Shown here in pieces: positions 11,593 to 24,155 of a DNA stretch of 64,000 bases. Made by a program: the position numbers and the translations under genes. Position 1 is the first letter of the stretch. Each line of letters begins with the position of its first letter. The notes under the pieces were generated by a model. The model had not been told where the DNA came from. It made no database searches and saw only the letters and a list, made by a program, of their open reading frames with translations. Origin of the DNA: Eretmocerus hayati (taxonomy: Eukaryota; Arthropoda; Insecta; Hymenoptera; Aphelinidae); assembly GCA_029851415.1 (NCBI GenBank), contig CM056741.1, forward strand, positions 175,381,021 to 175,445,020, in the 5' to 3' direction.

Positions 11593-14500
11593 CGGGTCGA
11601 TACTCGGGAGCGTCGTTCGTTCGCGTCCGCGTAAGCTCACGGGCCCACTCGTTTTAAAAAGTAGAAAAAAAAAAGAACAACAGAGAAATAAATATAAAAA
11701 ACAAATAGTATAGGAAGAGATGCGCCCAGATGAGCGAGAGATCATCAGCCACACGTGGTGTGCCTAAAATAAAGCCGAAAATCGTTTGGCAATCTGTGTA
11801 TGTACATACATATTCATACCTCGGCCCGGCTTTTGTTTCTCGGCCTCCGCGTGCCTATTTCTCATATACACACTTTACAGAGCTTGCAAGCACATAATGT
11901 GTAGGTATACTTGTGTGCATGTCATATAGGTATACAGATATGAATGTGTTACATTGAATGTACATATTGTGTATAGAATAGAGAGCCAGTTCACGATAAA
12001 ATGAGACGAGATAAAGTTCTATTGGATGGGCAAAGTGAACGCACATGCTTACTCGACGATTAATCACCGATCGTCGCGCCACCATCACTAATTTTCGCGC
12101 CGATCGTGGGTGTCGATCTTTGCCCCGGCCGATGTTGGGGCTTTTAATACCATATGCTTCGTAATCCCTATTTCTATTTGTGCTTGTTCGAAGAATTAAG
12201 TTTCTGTATTTCAGGGCGTGCATTTGCACGAGAATGATTTATTACATGCTGGTTTGATCTTATTTTGGTTTATGAATTTTGACCAGTGTATGATAATTCT
12301 GAGAAAAGATATTAGTACATTCAAATCATAATTAAGGATAATTTTTATCATACTGGTAGATTGTTTGACACGTTGTGTAATTGACTAAATTTCTTTCGTC
12401 AAAAATAGATGTCTCATTCTGGAAGATCTTCGAGTTGAAAGGCAATATTATGGGCTAGTGGTACGAAATACTGATGTTGCAGTAAATGATCGAAAAAAAG
12501 TTGATTACCTTGAATGGTCTATTTTAACAGTTCATCATTAGTTCGATGACTTTTTAATCTCGTTTTTGTGACCAAGGATCAAAGATGAATGTCGAAAACG
12601 AGAGTGGCTTCAAATAGAAGTTCCATCGCGTGTGTACAAGTTGTCAACGTCTAATATGCGATCATTGACATCGAAATCTAGATGATTCATTGTTCCTCAT
12701 AATAAACTTGTCTCAGGATATCGGAGCATGAGAGGAGATCCAAAATTAATTAATAAACTACGAAAAACTGATCGGAAAATATCATCTTCTAAAGTCTCAA
12801 CATAACATTAGATTGCCTGATTCAAATATTCTGGTTTGATAGCCACCAATGGTCTAGTTGTGAAAATAAATCACTCCTCTGAGCCGAAAGATCTACTGGC
12901 CCGTCTCATAAAATTCTAAGCATTAAACCTATATCACATTGTTGGATTCGCACTGATGAAATTAGAATGAAAATATGCCTAACCCACACGACATCTACTT
13001 TCGTCTCGAGACCAACAAGAGTTGAAAAAATTTCTAGACAAATCCTCATTGTTATCTTGCTGTAATACGCTGATCATCAAAAATATATCCATTCCAATCC
13101 AAATTTGCTCAACGAAATTGATGATGTCGGTAATGTTCCTAGCGTCGGCAATGATATCTAATCAAAAGCTCCCGATATTCACTCTCAAAGCTCTTGTTGT
13201 GTATCACACAAAAACTATTCACAAAAAATCTAAATGACCGCGCATTTCTGAAAAATACATTGCCTTTTATTGAAAAATGTGCGAACTTGATTAAATAAAT
13301 GTCAGCACTTATTAGATGGAGATTACAAGTTCATCAACTCCACCACAATCGCATCATCTACGTAGCCGCATGGATCACCCGCATCGCATTGGTTACGCAT
13401 ATTTTTTGGCTCATCACTCAGACAGCTGTCGCTCAAAACTGACGGTATAAACAACGTAAATCGCACACCCCCACAAATGCCGCATCCAGTGATTCTCGAC
13501 AATTACCACCACCAATCCTAGAAAACTTTTCCAATAATTTCGTATCGTAAAATCATATGAGTCCAGTACTCAAAAGTTGACCCTGTTTTGCATCTAGTCG
13601 TGCTACATAATCTACCGAAAACAAACAAAAAGAGAATGAAGACGATCCACACAGAAACAGAAAAAGAAAAATATATAGACATTCTCATTACAAGTCCAAG
13701 AAAAGCGGACACGGCGTCTGCTCCGTTTCACACGAAAAGACGCTCGTCGTCACCTGTGCACTGCCGCATACCCGATATCACCAACACATGACACTAAATC
13801 AAGTATATACAACTGCAAGCTCACAATGAGCTTAAATACAACATGGGCTACCATACGAGATCATCGGTAAATCGAGAGAAATATTCAGTTCGAAAGATAT
13901 AGAGTACCAGAGTAAACTCTGGTGACATACCTGCTCCCACGACACAGTCACGAGATAGAAAATAGAAAGTCAGATATCCGTATAAATTGTGTGTATATGT
14001 GCGAAACTGAAAGTGAGCTTGCAAGCAGTACAGTAAACTTGCACGAGCTGTCTGGCCTATCTTAAAGTCTGAACACCATCGTCACGATATATTCGAAAAA
14101 CTTGAACTTTGAAGAACACTTTTCTATTCACACACTAACACTAACAAAATCCTTGAAGCTTGTGCAAAGCTTAAAATCCATATTATATACCTGGGGCATC
14201 CCAATGGACCTTCTTGGAGTGATTTGGAGGAATGTATGGCCCCTTTGACGGATTATGAGGCGCCTTTCTATGGGTGTTACCCATGATGATGATGATGATG
14301 ATGTTGATCACTGTCACTGGGGCACACCAGGCACACCCGCACCATAAAAAGAAAAACTGTCTCGTGAACCCGGACAGCGGTGGTGGCTATAGCAGCCGAC
14401 TACGTACGCGAACATCTCTAGCTTCCTCTATCTCCGTCTTTCAAAGTCTGGCTCTTGCTTCGGAAGCTCTCTCGGTTATTATTCGACGAATCGGAGAGGG

Positions 14501-15100
14501 AGCCGGGGTTTCTCGATATAGCGCAGCCAAAGTACCTCCTCCGTCGCGATGGATCGACGAGGAAAGCCGCAAGCTCAGACGGTGGACCGATCATCACTGT
14601 AGCCTCTACTGCATGAAAAAGTGTATGTATGTACCTGGCTTGGACATCCTTTTGTGTATTTTTTTTAAGAAACTTTTTTCATACCAAAATTATTCTGCGA
14701 ATACTGGCTCATTTTAAAGAAGAATTCAGAATCCATGAGCTGATATTGGGTGGAGACGATTTTGACTATTTGCTGCGAGCTTGTAGTGAGTCAATGTGGG
14801 ATTAATTTTGGAGAATTTCGTTGAGTGGTGAAGTACAGTATGTCAACACAAGAAAACGTCCGTTGTCGCTATTTGGCAATCTGGAGTTGTTGTTGAGAAA
14901 GGCAATATTCTTCAATAGCTTAACGATGACTGATTGAAACGACCGGCTTAGGCTCTCAGTCAGCAAATCGTCTTCATTGAGTAGGTCACTCCGACTTCGG
15001 CCAGGTGGAGTTGATGTACGAGCTTAAGGAGACCATTGCAATTGGCTCTTTTACCAATCTGGACTTTGCTTATTGGCAACCATCCCTAGGTTCATCAACA
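11593..15100. other. Upstream region of the Ig/FN3 gene, no firm gene
   Basis: About 3.5 kb of AT-rich DNA, presumably promoter and 5' leader of the minus-strand Ig/FN3 gene. It includes an (ATG)7 trinucleotide run at 14282-14303. The longest frame (14274-14717, +) is driven by that run and has no recognisable domain. Further upstream exons of the Ig/FN3 gene could hide here. Confidence 0.4.
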
Positions 15101-15104
15101 TCAT

Positions 15105-16096
15105 CAATCCATCCATCCATCCATCCATCCAACCATCCGTCCGTCCGTCCGTCCGTCCGTCCGTCCGTCCATCCGTCCATCCGTCCGTCCGTCCGTCCGT
15201 CCGTCCATCCATCCATCCATCCATCCATCCATCCATCCATCCATCCATCCATCCATCCATCCATCCATCCATCCATCCATCCATCCATCCATCCATCCAT
15301 CCATCCATCCATCCATCCATCCATCCATCCATCCATCCATCCATCCATCCATCCATCCATCCATCCATCCATCCATCCATCCATCCATCCATCCATCCAT
15401 CCATCCATCCATCCATCCATCCATCCATCCATCCATCCATCCATCCATCCATCCATCCATCCATCCATCCATCCATCCATCCATCCATCCATCCATCCAT
15501 CCATCCATCCATCCATCCATCCATCCATCCATCCATCCATCCATCCATCCATCCATCCATCCATCCATCCATCCATCCATCCATCCATCCATCCATCCAT
15601 CCATCCATCCATCCATCCATCCATCCATCCATCCATCCATCCATCCATCCATCCATCCATCCATCCATCCATCCATCCATCCATCCATCCATCCATCCAT
15701 CCATCCATCCATCCATCCATCCATCCATCCATCCATCCATCCATCCATCCATCCATCCATCCATCCATCCATCCATCCATCCATCCATCCATCCATCCAT
15801 CCATCCATCCATCCATCCATCCATCCATCCATCCATCCATCCATCCATCCATCCATCCATCCATCCATCCATCCATCCATCCATCCATCCATCCATCCAT
15901 CCATCCATCCATCCATCCATCCATCCATCCATCCATCCATCCATCCATCCATCCATCCATCCATCCATCCATCCATCCATCCATCCATCCATCCATCCAT
16001 CCATCCATCCATCCATCCATCCATCCATCCATCCATCCATCCATCCATCCATCCATCCATCCATCCATCCATCCATCCATCCATCCATCCATCCAT
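15105..16096. repeat. Giant (CCAT)n microsatellite
   Basis: About 990 bp of tetranucleotide repeat. From about 15205 to 16096 it is uninterrupted CATC, roughly 220 units; the left end (about 15137-15204) is mixed with CCGT units. Because a tetranucleotide repeat without stops is open in several frames, it produces false ORFs of 330-386 codons on both strands (PSIH and MDGW repeats). Confidence 0.98.
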
Positions 16097-16104
16097 CACG
16101 GAAT

Positions 16105-16212
16105 TAATTGCGAGGTTGAGAATTCAACCAGTCTGTTGAATGAAGAACTTAACCGGTGTGGTTAAAAATTAAACCCGCTTGTTGAAATGTCGGTTGAAAT
16201 TTCAACCAATGT
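16105..16212. repeat. TTCAACC inverted-repeat cluster abutting the microsatellite
   Basis: Repeated GAATTCAACCAG, TTGTTGAAATGTCGGTTGAA and TTTCAACCAATG units, the same words found at the ends of the 40.34-41.28 kb element. It starts within 10 bp of the microsatellite end. Confidence 0.6.
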
Positions 16213-17975
16213 CTCTCACTGCATCCCATGCTCCCAATACATTTTCAACCGATAACTGAGCCGATTTCCTTCAGAATAAGCTTCTGCCTATCAATAAGTC
16301 AATTTAGTCCAATTGGGTGGCACACAGCTGCCCAAGTGTCCTTTTGAAGACACGAGGACGCTTTTAGGTCACAGATTTCATTTTCGACATTCTTGTTTGA
16401 TTCGAAGAGCTGCAAATCCAACTTCAGTGCATCGAATTGACTTTTCTAGTAGGTCAAACCTGATGGACATGCTGGTAAGGCTATTTCCTGTTCAAAAATG
16501 TGCTTTAAAAATATTCTCCGAGGGTTCTAACGACTTTTAAACACTCAGATGATACTCGAAAAATATGTATCCGATGTAAAATGACTCGGCAAACACGATA
16601 CAGCCTAATTCAGAGCTCTCCAAAGGACTTCGGCTCCATGAATAATCATTTTGCATATTTTTCAACTTTGAAAAGCACAAAAAAATTTCCAGGCAAGCCA
16701 TAACTCAAATATGGTGCTATAAAATTCTTTCACGTAAACCGCACAACAATATCAATCGAAAGAAAGATTAAGAGGAATTTTTTTGACACGTCAATAGAGT
16801 CATGGTGATTTCAGGCTATTTTGAGTCTGGGGTGGACCAAAACGGCCTCAAAAAGATTTTGCAGGTGGTGAATCGGAAGGTTTTTGAGACTCCTTTCGAA
16901 TGCCGCCAGCAGAATTGCGATTGGTAGGAGCAATCCAAAGATCTGGGCGAATTGCCTAGTCACTATTCCGAATTCTGGATTTACAGCAGAACCACTCATA
17001 TAGACCTGGGCAACGTTAAAAATTTTTTGGTCCTCGAAACTGTTGAAACTATCTTTATTCAACACTATGAAACGGAGAAAAGCTATAGAAGGAAAAAGTG
17101 GTCGGATAAAACCCTGCTGAGTTGACGTGTAATTATTCGCATGGATGACCTAAGTAGGAGCCTACTCGTATTCAGCTTCCATGCGAGATTTCTTCACGTC
17201 CGTACGGGAAGCAACTGAAAACCTCCTAAGAAAGACTCCGCAAGGGAGATCTCCATGCAGCTCTTCAAAAACTGACGATTTCTCAGTCTCAGTCAACCAC
17301 AAAGATTCTCTGCTGATCCTGAAGGCCCAAAGTCTCCCCCGCCCCACTCTCAGCCCCAGCACGCAGCTCTGTGAGCTTTATTTCCATCAGCTATCTTCGT
17401 GCATATGAACCATCTGATTGGCATGTTCGACCGGATCAGGACTCCCTTGTATAAGTCTATGTAAGGCTCAAATGATACATGACATATCATTTATTGGCTA
17501 TAAAAAAATTCATAAAACGGGAGACGAGCGTAGTGCAACAAAGCACCTCAAATGTACTTACTGGAGTTTTTGTAGTTAATTTGACAGTTTCCGCTTTTGT
17601 CGTTATCATGAAAAACGACGTCATCCCAAAAATTATAAAATGAAATTTCAGCTGATACCTAAATATTGTGTCAAATAGATATTTCAGTTGATTAATCCGA
17701 TTAATACGAATTTTGGTGTGCGTCATGAGTATGTACCACTGAAGACCATTGCTTGATATAGCCATCAGAATAAGAAAAAAGTTTCGATGAAGCTTTCTCC
17801 AAAAAAACTGGTCGTAGTAAAAAATAATCTAAGATACTACATGGCGTAACTGAACACGACTCCATTATCGGGGTCATCGTATAGGTCACGGAAATATAAG
17901 ATAAGCTCCCATCCATAAAAGTTTTGCTTCCTTCTCTATGACAGTATCATAGGTGACGCTCAAAGAGTTGTCAAG
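16213..17975. other. Gene-poor stretch with weak open frames
   Basis: No gene is supported. A GC-richer patch at 17162-17408 is open on both strands; the minus frame ends RRFSVASRTDVKKSRMEAEYE next to a possible GTAGGC donor and could be an upstream exon of something, without family support. Hydrophobic minus frames at 16811-17065 and 17487-17765 vaguely resemble membrane segments but match no family I recognise. Confidence 0.3.
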
Positions 17976-20724
17976 ATGAATCTGTCACCACTTACTCGTC
18001 TGCTATTTCTATACTCGATTTTGTATGCAATAACAATTATTGGTGCTGAAAGCGATGCTGTGACTTGGGCAAGGACTGACCATGGTGAGATTTAAAGGAT
18101 GCAACATGACTATACTCATCCACAGTGTTCTTGAAGAGCTCAAAAGTTTTGCAAAATTGACGAAAGAGTCTGATAACGCTATCAGCTTCCTCTCATTCTC
18201 CCATCCAAGAATCCGTTCGAACCGAAATCGGATCTGAAAATGGAAAAACCCCGTTTGATTACATGTATTTCGATCGGCATTGATAATAATCACTTAACGA
18301 GTCGCAGTCGCACAGTCGACGATTCAAAGTTTCTGGGCAGGTTACAGGTAAAAAAGAAGCATTTCCGTAGGAAAAATCCCGTAGAATCAGCTGGAGAAAT
18401 CCATTTTTCACTATCCAACTTCGTTTTCGGAATACTTACGAGATGGCACAAGAATCGTTAGCAGAACCCTATTCAGCAGAAATTCCTTATCAATTTGCAA
18501 AACTTTCGAGCTCTTCATGAACACCGTGCATTCGTTCTCTACCTATAAATGCTGAGGATTTGTTTCCCTATCAAGTTTCTATTCATCAAGCATGGAAATG
18601 ACTACTTTACCATTCAAAAATCTCGTGATAATATTCGAGTGTATAATAATATTTTATTTGACCGTTTCATTTCACATCACAAATATCGATTCATCAAAGT
18701 AACAAAAGAATTTCCCACTTCCAATTATACGCTTATTGTGAGTTTGGTATGAAAATATAAACTATGTAAAGTATTGAAAAAACATCTGAATATCGCTTGG
18801 AATAATGTCAGAAAAAGCAATTCATGTACAGTACCTTTCATAAATAATTGATAATGTAGGATGTTAATGAAACAATGGTATTTTCATCATATTCCGTTGA
18901 ATTTTGAGGAAAGGATCTTGAAGATCACAAAAAGTCTATCAATTCATGTGTTCCAAACATTTTTTACGTACTTTTTGAGCGACCGTAATCAAAGTTGATT
19001 GTCTACAGAGTTTCTTCTTTAATGGACCATTTACAACTTTGACGGGAATGATCCGACCACAAAAATTCCTCACGAAATTATTTCAAAACCTGCAATTTCC
19101 TTTTCTCAGAGTTTCCTGTGTGACCTATCCTGTCTTAGTGACGAGCTTGAAACAAAATCTTTTTATTACATACATAGGCTGCTAATGAAGGTACCCGAGG
19201 CGTACAACTGTTTCATTTCCTATTGCACTATTCTAGCAAAAGTTCATGAAAAACAGAGTAAACCACACTATGTTGACGTAAAATGATTTCATCTCACAGA
19301 ATCTATCAGATTTTGTCTAGAATTGAGCTAACAATGATTTCTCCAGTTTTAATTCTGAGAGATGAAATCACTTTACGACAAAATCATGTAGCTAACCATT
19401 CTTTTGATGAATTTCTGCATCAGAAAAAGGCGAAAGTAGATGAAACGGTACCAGCCTCGGTATTTCCATGAGCACTCTTTGTGATAAAAAGTTTTCTTTC
19501 CAAGCTCTTCACTCAGACAGGTGAAGGAGTGCGGGGAATGGAATCTTAAAAAGAGGGAAATTTTGGGTTTGGAAACGATCTACAACATCCCGTAAGAATT
19601 TTTATGATCAGATCACTCCCGTCCAAACTGTAGGTGATTGGTTGAAGTAGAAATGTTTTAGATAGTCGCCGCGGTGCGCCATTGGTTACGGCCATTAAAA
19701 ATAGCACGTAAAAAGTGTTTGAAACACATAAATCGATATACTTGTCGATAAATACTGAAAATTATTACTTTTTACGATCCATTATTTATGAAAGCTACTG
19801 ATATACATACTTACGTATCAAAGAACCTTTCAGTGATTTCTCGTGACCATTTAAGTGAGATATCGCAACAAATGGGCCTGAAATGTTGATTAAGATATTT
19901 CTAGAGTATTTTCAACTTTCATTCTAGAAGAAACAGTCACCATCGACCCCTTACTCTCCACCAACGAAATCGTCAACGATGTTGATCCTGCAAAGTATCC
20001 ATACTTGGTCAGCGTAATGGTATACGAAAACAAACCAAAGGATACCCGAGGTCCAATTCTTCTCACTCACTCAGCCGGTGTCCTAATTTCATCAAATTAC
20101 GTACTAGACACAAAACCAGATATCCAGTGCAACGAATGTAGGTACACCGTACGAATCTGGTCGGATGAAGAAGGAACAATAGTATCTGAGCACAAGGTCG
20201 ATCTTATAGAGCACGAAAATTACACAAAATCCGGCAACTCTGACCTTACATCTCCGAACAGTGTCGTCTTATACAAGTTCAAAAAGCCTATAAAATTTGG
20301 TCGCCGAGCTCAACCAGCCAATCTACCCAGATCTGATACAAATATTACATCTGGTGATCAGGGTACTTTAATCGACTGGTCTACAACGGAAAATTACTCA
20401 AGAATAGTTGATAGTAGAGTCAAAGAGAAGAATATTTTGATGATCGATAGGCAAGGTTGCAATGAGCTGTTAGAGAGAGCTAATCACATTTTGAAGTTTG
20501 ACAATTTACACGAGCTTCCTAAAGGATTTTTCTGTGCTAAAAGCAAGATTTATTGCGAAGAATGTCTCGAGGATTGGAGTTCGAAACTTTTTGTCGGGGA
20601 TCAGCTTGTTGGGCTCAGTAATAAAGCGGTATCTATGTTCATTGGAGATAGATACTTTCTTGTATCTGTGTTCATTGATGTAGCTCACTATAGAAATTGG
20701 ATCAAGAACTACATTGATGTTTGA
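17976..20724 (+). CDS. Secreted serine protease homologue (trypsin fold, catalytic triad lost)
   Basis: Two exons, 17976-18084 and 19928-20724, with a GTGAGA donor and a TTCTAG acceptor, give 301 residues. Residues 1-24 are a signal peptide (hydrophobic LLFLYSILYAITIIGA core). From ~51 the sequence follows the chymotrypsin fold: IVNDVDPAKYPYLVSV stands where IVGG...PYxVSL is expected, and a C-terminal YRNWIKNYI helix closes the domain. All three catalytic positions are changed: the TAAHC region reads VLDTKP (95-100), the NDIALL region reads NSVVLY (147-152), and no GDSGGP motif exists, only VGDQLVGL near the C terminus. It therefore cannot act as a serine protease. Secreted protease homologues in insects serve as cofactors in immune cascades or as venom and salivary components; which applies here cannot be told. 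The reading frame is intact, so a functional pseudo-enzyme is likelier than a dead gene. The 1.84 kb intron holds nothing recognisable. Confidence 0.82.
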
Positions 20725-20811
20725 ATATTGTCAAAGTCATCTCAAATTAGATATATGTTGAGCTCAACTATAATTGCAGATTATCGAGACTCGCGGCAGA
20801 CAACGTCGAAA

Positions 20812-21420
20812 TTGGATATTAGGTTGGGCCGAAAGATAAAAATTTATTCAAATCGTTTCGGCTAGGTTCAGAAAATTCGTGTTTGTACACGTAGATGCGA
20901 GATTCTTTTGCTGATTACTGAGAAGTGGCATCTTGCATTCGAGCAAGATGAGCCCTCAAGCTTTTGAAGATGAGGGGAAAATTAGCTATTTTGACGTTAT
21001 TTTCGAAAGTTAAGAAATACGACACAAGGTGATCTGAATCATCACGCGAACCATTTTTTCTTATGTATTTCAATCCGTAGAAATCGAAAACAAGGTTCGT
21101 TTAGGTCTTGGAGGGTCGATTGACCCCCAAGGCCTCGTTTTTTTATTTCTACGTATGGAAACACATAAGAAAAAATAGTTCGCATGATGATTCAAACCCC
21201 ATGAATGCCCTGCGCCTTGTTTCTTTATATTTTCGAAAATAGCGTCAAAATAGCTATTTTTCCCTTCATTTTTGGAAATCTTGAGGGCTCTTGCTCGAAC
21301 GCAAGATGTCAATTCTCAGCACCCAGCGAAAAAATTTTCGTATCGAAGAAACACGAGTTTTCTGATCCATAATATAATTTGAATAAATTCTGGTTTTTTG
21401 GCTCTTCCTAATGTACATAT
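20812..21420. repeat. Fold-back element, about 600 bp
   Basis: Arms of roughly 280 bp mirror each other around 21115. Matching blocks in mirrored order include ATTTATTCAAAT, CAGAAAA-TCGTGTTT, CATCTTGC-TTCGAGCAAGA, CCCTCAAG and TTCTTATGTnTTTC. Identity is about 75-80%, so it is an older insertion. It begins 88 bp after the serine protease homologue stop codon. No coding capacity. Confidence 0.8.
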
Positions 21421-24155
21421 CTTCGGAATCCATAGTGGTAGTGCAGTGAATGTAAAACGATATAGAACGAAAAATATATGTTGATTAATATTCTTTGAAA
21501 ACCACAATCTTATAAAATTTGATTGATTCGACGAATGATCGTTATAAAAATTGAATTGAATAAAATTGGAAAGTGTCAATCCACAACTCATGAGTGTTTC
21601 GTCATAAGAGGAATCAGGAATTCCATCGAATGTATTCAAATAGAATATACATTTTATCAGCTACGACTTCCATGGATAATGGCGTAACCATTGACAGGTG
21701 CAACTCACGCAGCATCTATGAAAAGAATTCTTGATAAATGTTCTTGAGCTAAAAAATGACAAAATTATTAATCCTGACATCATTATCTTGTCTCACAGAC
21801 ATACTCAACCCTCAAAATTGCGCAATTATAGGTACAACATTGGTGTAATAAATTGATTATAAAGATAGATTGTTGATAGTTGCAGAAAGAATTTTCCATC
21901 AGTTTATCTGAAACTCTTCTCAAAACTTCTGCTCATACGTGTTTACAAATCTCGATTTTTCATATCTGAATATCAATTGTGGGAAATTTACACCAACTTG
22001 CAAGCCCGGTTGTTCAGTTTCGTCAAAGTAAGTATGTACTCTCCCAACCTTACCGATCCTTGAAGAACTTGTGGTGAATAACACATCAGCGTGGCCAACA
22101 TCGAAGCTGTATGAAGAGAAGTTTCATCAACGACTTGTTGAAATACAGTTTAAGCACAAGAGTTTTAATTGATGGGCCAATCATGGCGTCATATGGGCTC
22201 TATGTATAATGCACAAGTCCACGTTGAGCGCATTCAACAGAGGAAAAGTCGTCCTTGCCAAGAGCATTGTTTTAAGATTCAATATAATATAAAACTGAAC
22301 AGTTGTATAATTCCATTCACGAATATTCTTACTATCTCCTCATTTCGTGAAGACTGTTGTATTGAAACTCGGATTTGTAAATCAAATCTTTGAGCATTTA
22401 ACACGCGAGCGGACGGGCAGAAATCGAACTTGTACTAATGCCCATTCAACTCCCAGAAAATGACATATATCATGAGTAATTTTGTAGATTTTTCGTCCTT
22501 GATATTTAATATATGAGTTGATTATTTGGTCTCATCGTCCGTCCTTCAAGATCGATGAGACCAAATAATCAACTCATATATAAAACGACATATAGTTCTG
22601 AAGAGCTCCAATAGCGCCCATTTGGGCCCCAAAACAACAAAAACAGAGATCTTTCGGAACCCCGTTGAAATAGCGAAATTTGACATCCATTGAAGCTCGA
22701 AAAACAAGAGAACTTTTGAACAGTTCTAGAGAAACTCTAAAGAAGTTCTTAGCAAATCCTAGCTGAATGTTATTTCTATCCCCGTATAGAAGCCTCATAA
22801 GCTTCACTACTAAAATTATTTAGTAACTCTACAGCTCGGAAAAGATTCTGTTCATTTTTTCACAAAAATGCCTACCCACATAAATTTGACAGAATGAATA
22901 AATATTTTCAAAAGCGATATTATGAGATCAAAAAAGAAATACTTGATGTTGGTCTCAAACCAAATTTTATCTACACCACTCGGCTATTTTGTTTCTTACA
23001 TATTGAAGTTAAGAATTTGTACATAGGTAATCAGTATAATCTAAGTTATCATACTGGGAAGGAATACACTAACCATCAAATATCATTGCCTCAAATGCAC
23101 GCGATATCACCGATTCCGTAAAAAATTATGAAATCAGGATGAAGTATGTCAAATTTTTTGAAAAATCATATTCTAGGAGTATTTTCAGCAGGGATGGGTC
23201 ATCCATATACAATATATATTATACTTGCTATTTCGATACAAATCGCGATCTGCTGAACACAACTCCATTCTCCAATTCGAGATACCTTGTCGGAATTTCT
23301 ATCAACGTCAGAAAAATCTCGGGAAAAACAATTTTTTTGGGCCCAGCAAAGAAATATGGCGTTTTGGTGTGATTCGGGATTCGGATTCAGTATCAGCGGG
23401 CAGATCCTATTATTCCCTCATGAGGAAATCATTGTCCGGTCAATGTATGACATTCCGACCTCAACACTTAGAAAGCTGAAATTCAAGGAAACTCCGACAT
23501 CAGATAGCGATAATGAGATAGCGCATACAGCTGAAACAAAGGTACACTGAGATCAATTTTTGGGCAAGTTGACAATCCATTATAAGCACGCTGTAAATAT
23601 TTTAATGTAAATTATTAGTTCTTGGAAACAACTTTGAGAGTTGTGATTATACCTATAAAATAAAAGTGGCTTGTGAATTCTCCCATCTTCGCGTTCGTGA
23701 GAAATCGAGCATGGGAATTAATAATTCACCCAGTTACGACAAAACTTGGTCAAAATCAACGAATATAGACGCTTATAGAAGCCCAGTTCTTCAGTAAAAC
23801 TGGAGCCCGGAGCTTGGCTAACAGGGGGGTTAGTTATGTTAGCCAGCCGCTTGTCCCAAGATTTCAAAATCCACATTGTCTGCTGCAAGCAGCCCGCGAA
23901 TAATCCCCCCCCCCCTGCTCGCCGCTGAAGCAGACGACAACTTCGGCCGGTTGCACGTGGATCAATCCAGATCAGTCAAAATTAGTCAAAATCCGAGAAC
24001 CTGTGAACAAAATCGTGTATTTTAATTTATGAAAATTATGTCGAATATTGTGAAAGCAGATTGTTTTAAGAGAAATGTGATGTGTGCTCAAGAGATTGTG
24101 AAAGTTTTTGTGAAATCGCTCGTGTAAATAAAAAAAATCTGCAACTATTATTGAA
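21421..24155. other. Gene-poor stretch upstream of OSGEPL1
   Basis: Contains the perfect hairpin at 22.51-22.58 kb, a C-run at 23907-23916 and AT-rich DNA. Open frames up to 107 codons occur on both strands without recognisable domains or splice logic. The last few hundred bases should contain the OSGEPL1 promoter. Confidence 0.4.
22509..22581. repeat. Perfect 29-bp inverted repeat (hairpin)
   Basis: Left arm 22509-22537 and right arm 22553-22581 are exact reverse complements over 29 bp (TTGATTATTTGGTCTCATCG is the inner 20 of the left arm), separated by a 15-base loop. In RNA it would form a stem-loop of pre-miRNA-like size. Confidence 0.9.

Noticed and set aside
14274..14717. 147-codon plus-strand frame
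   Set aside because: Begins in an (ATG)7 run, no domain, no signal of conservation.
15005..16165. Long ORFs of 330-386 codons on both strands (PSIH and MDGW repeats)
   Set aside because: They are the CCAT microsatellite read in several frames; no unique coding sequence flanks them.
16811..17765. Hydrophobic minus-strand frames that could suggest a chemoreceptor
   Set aside because: No conserved chemoreceptor C-terminal motif, no phase-consistent junctions, and both are short.
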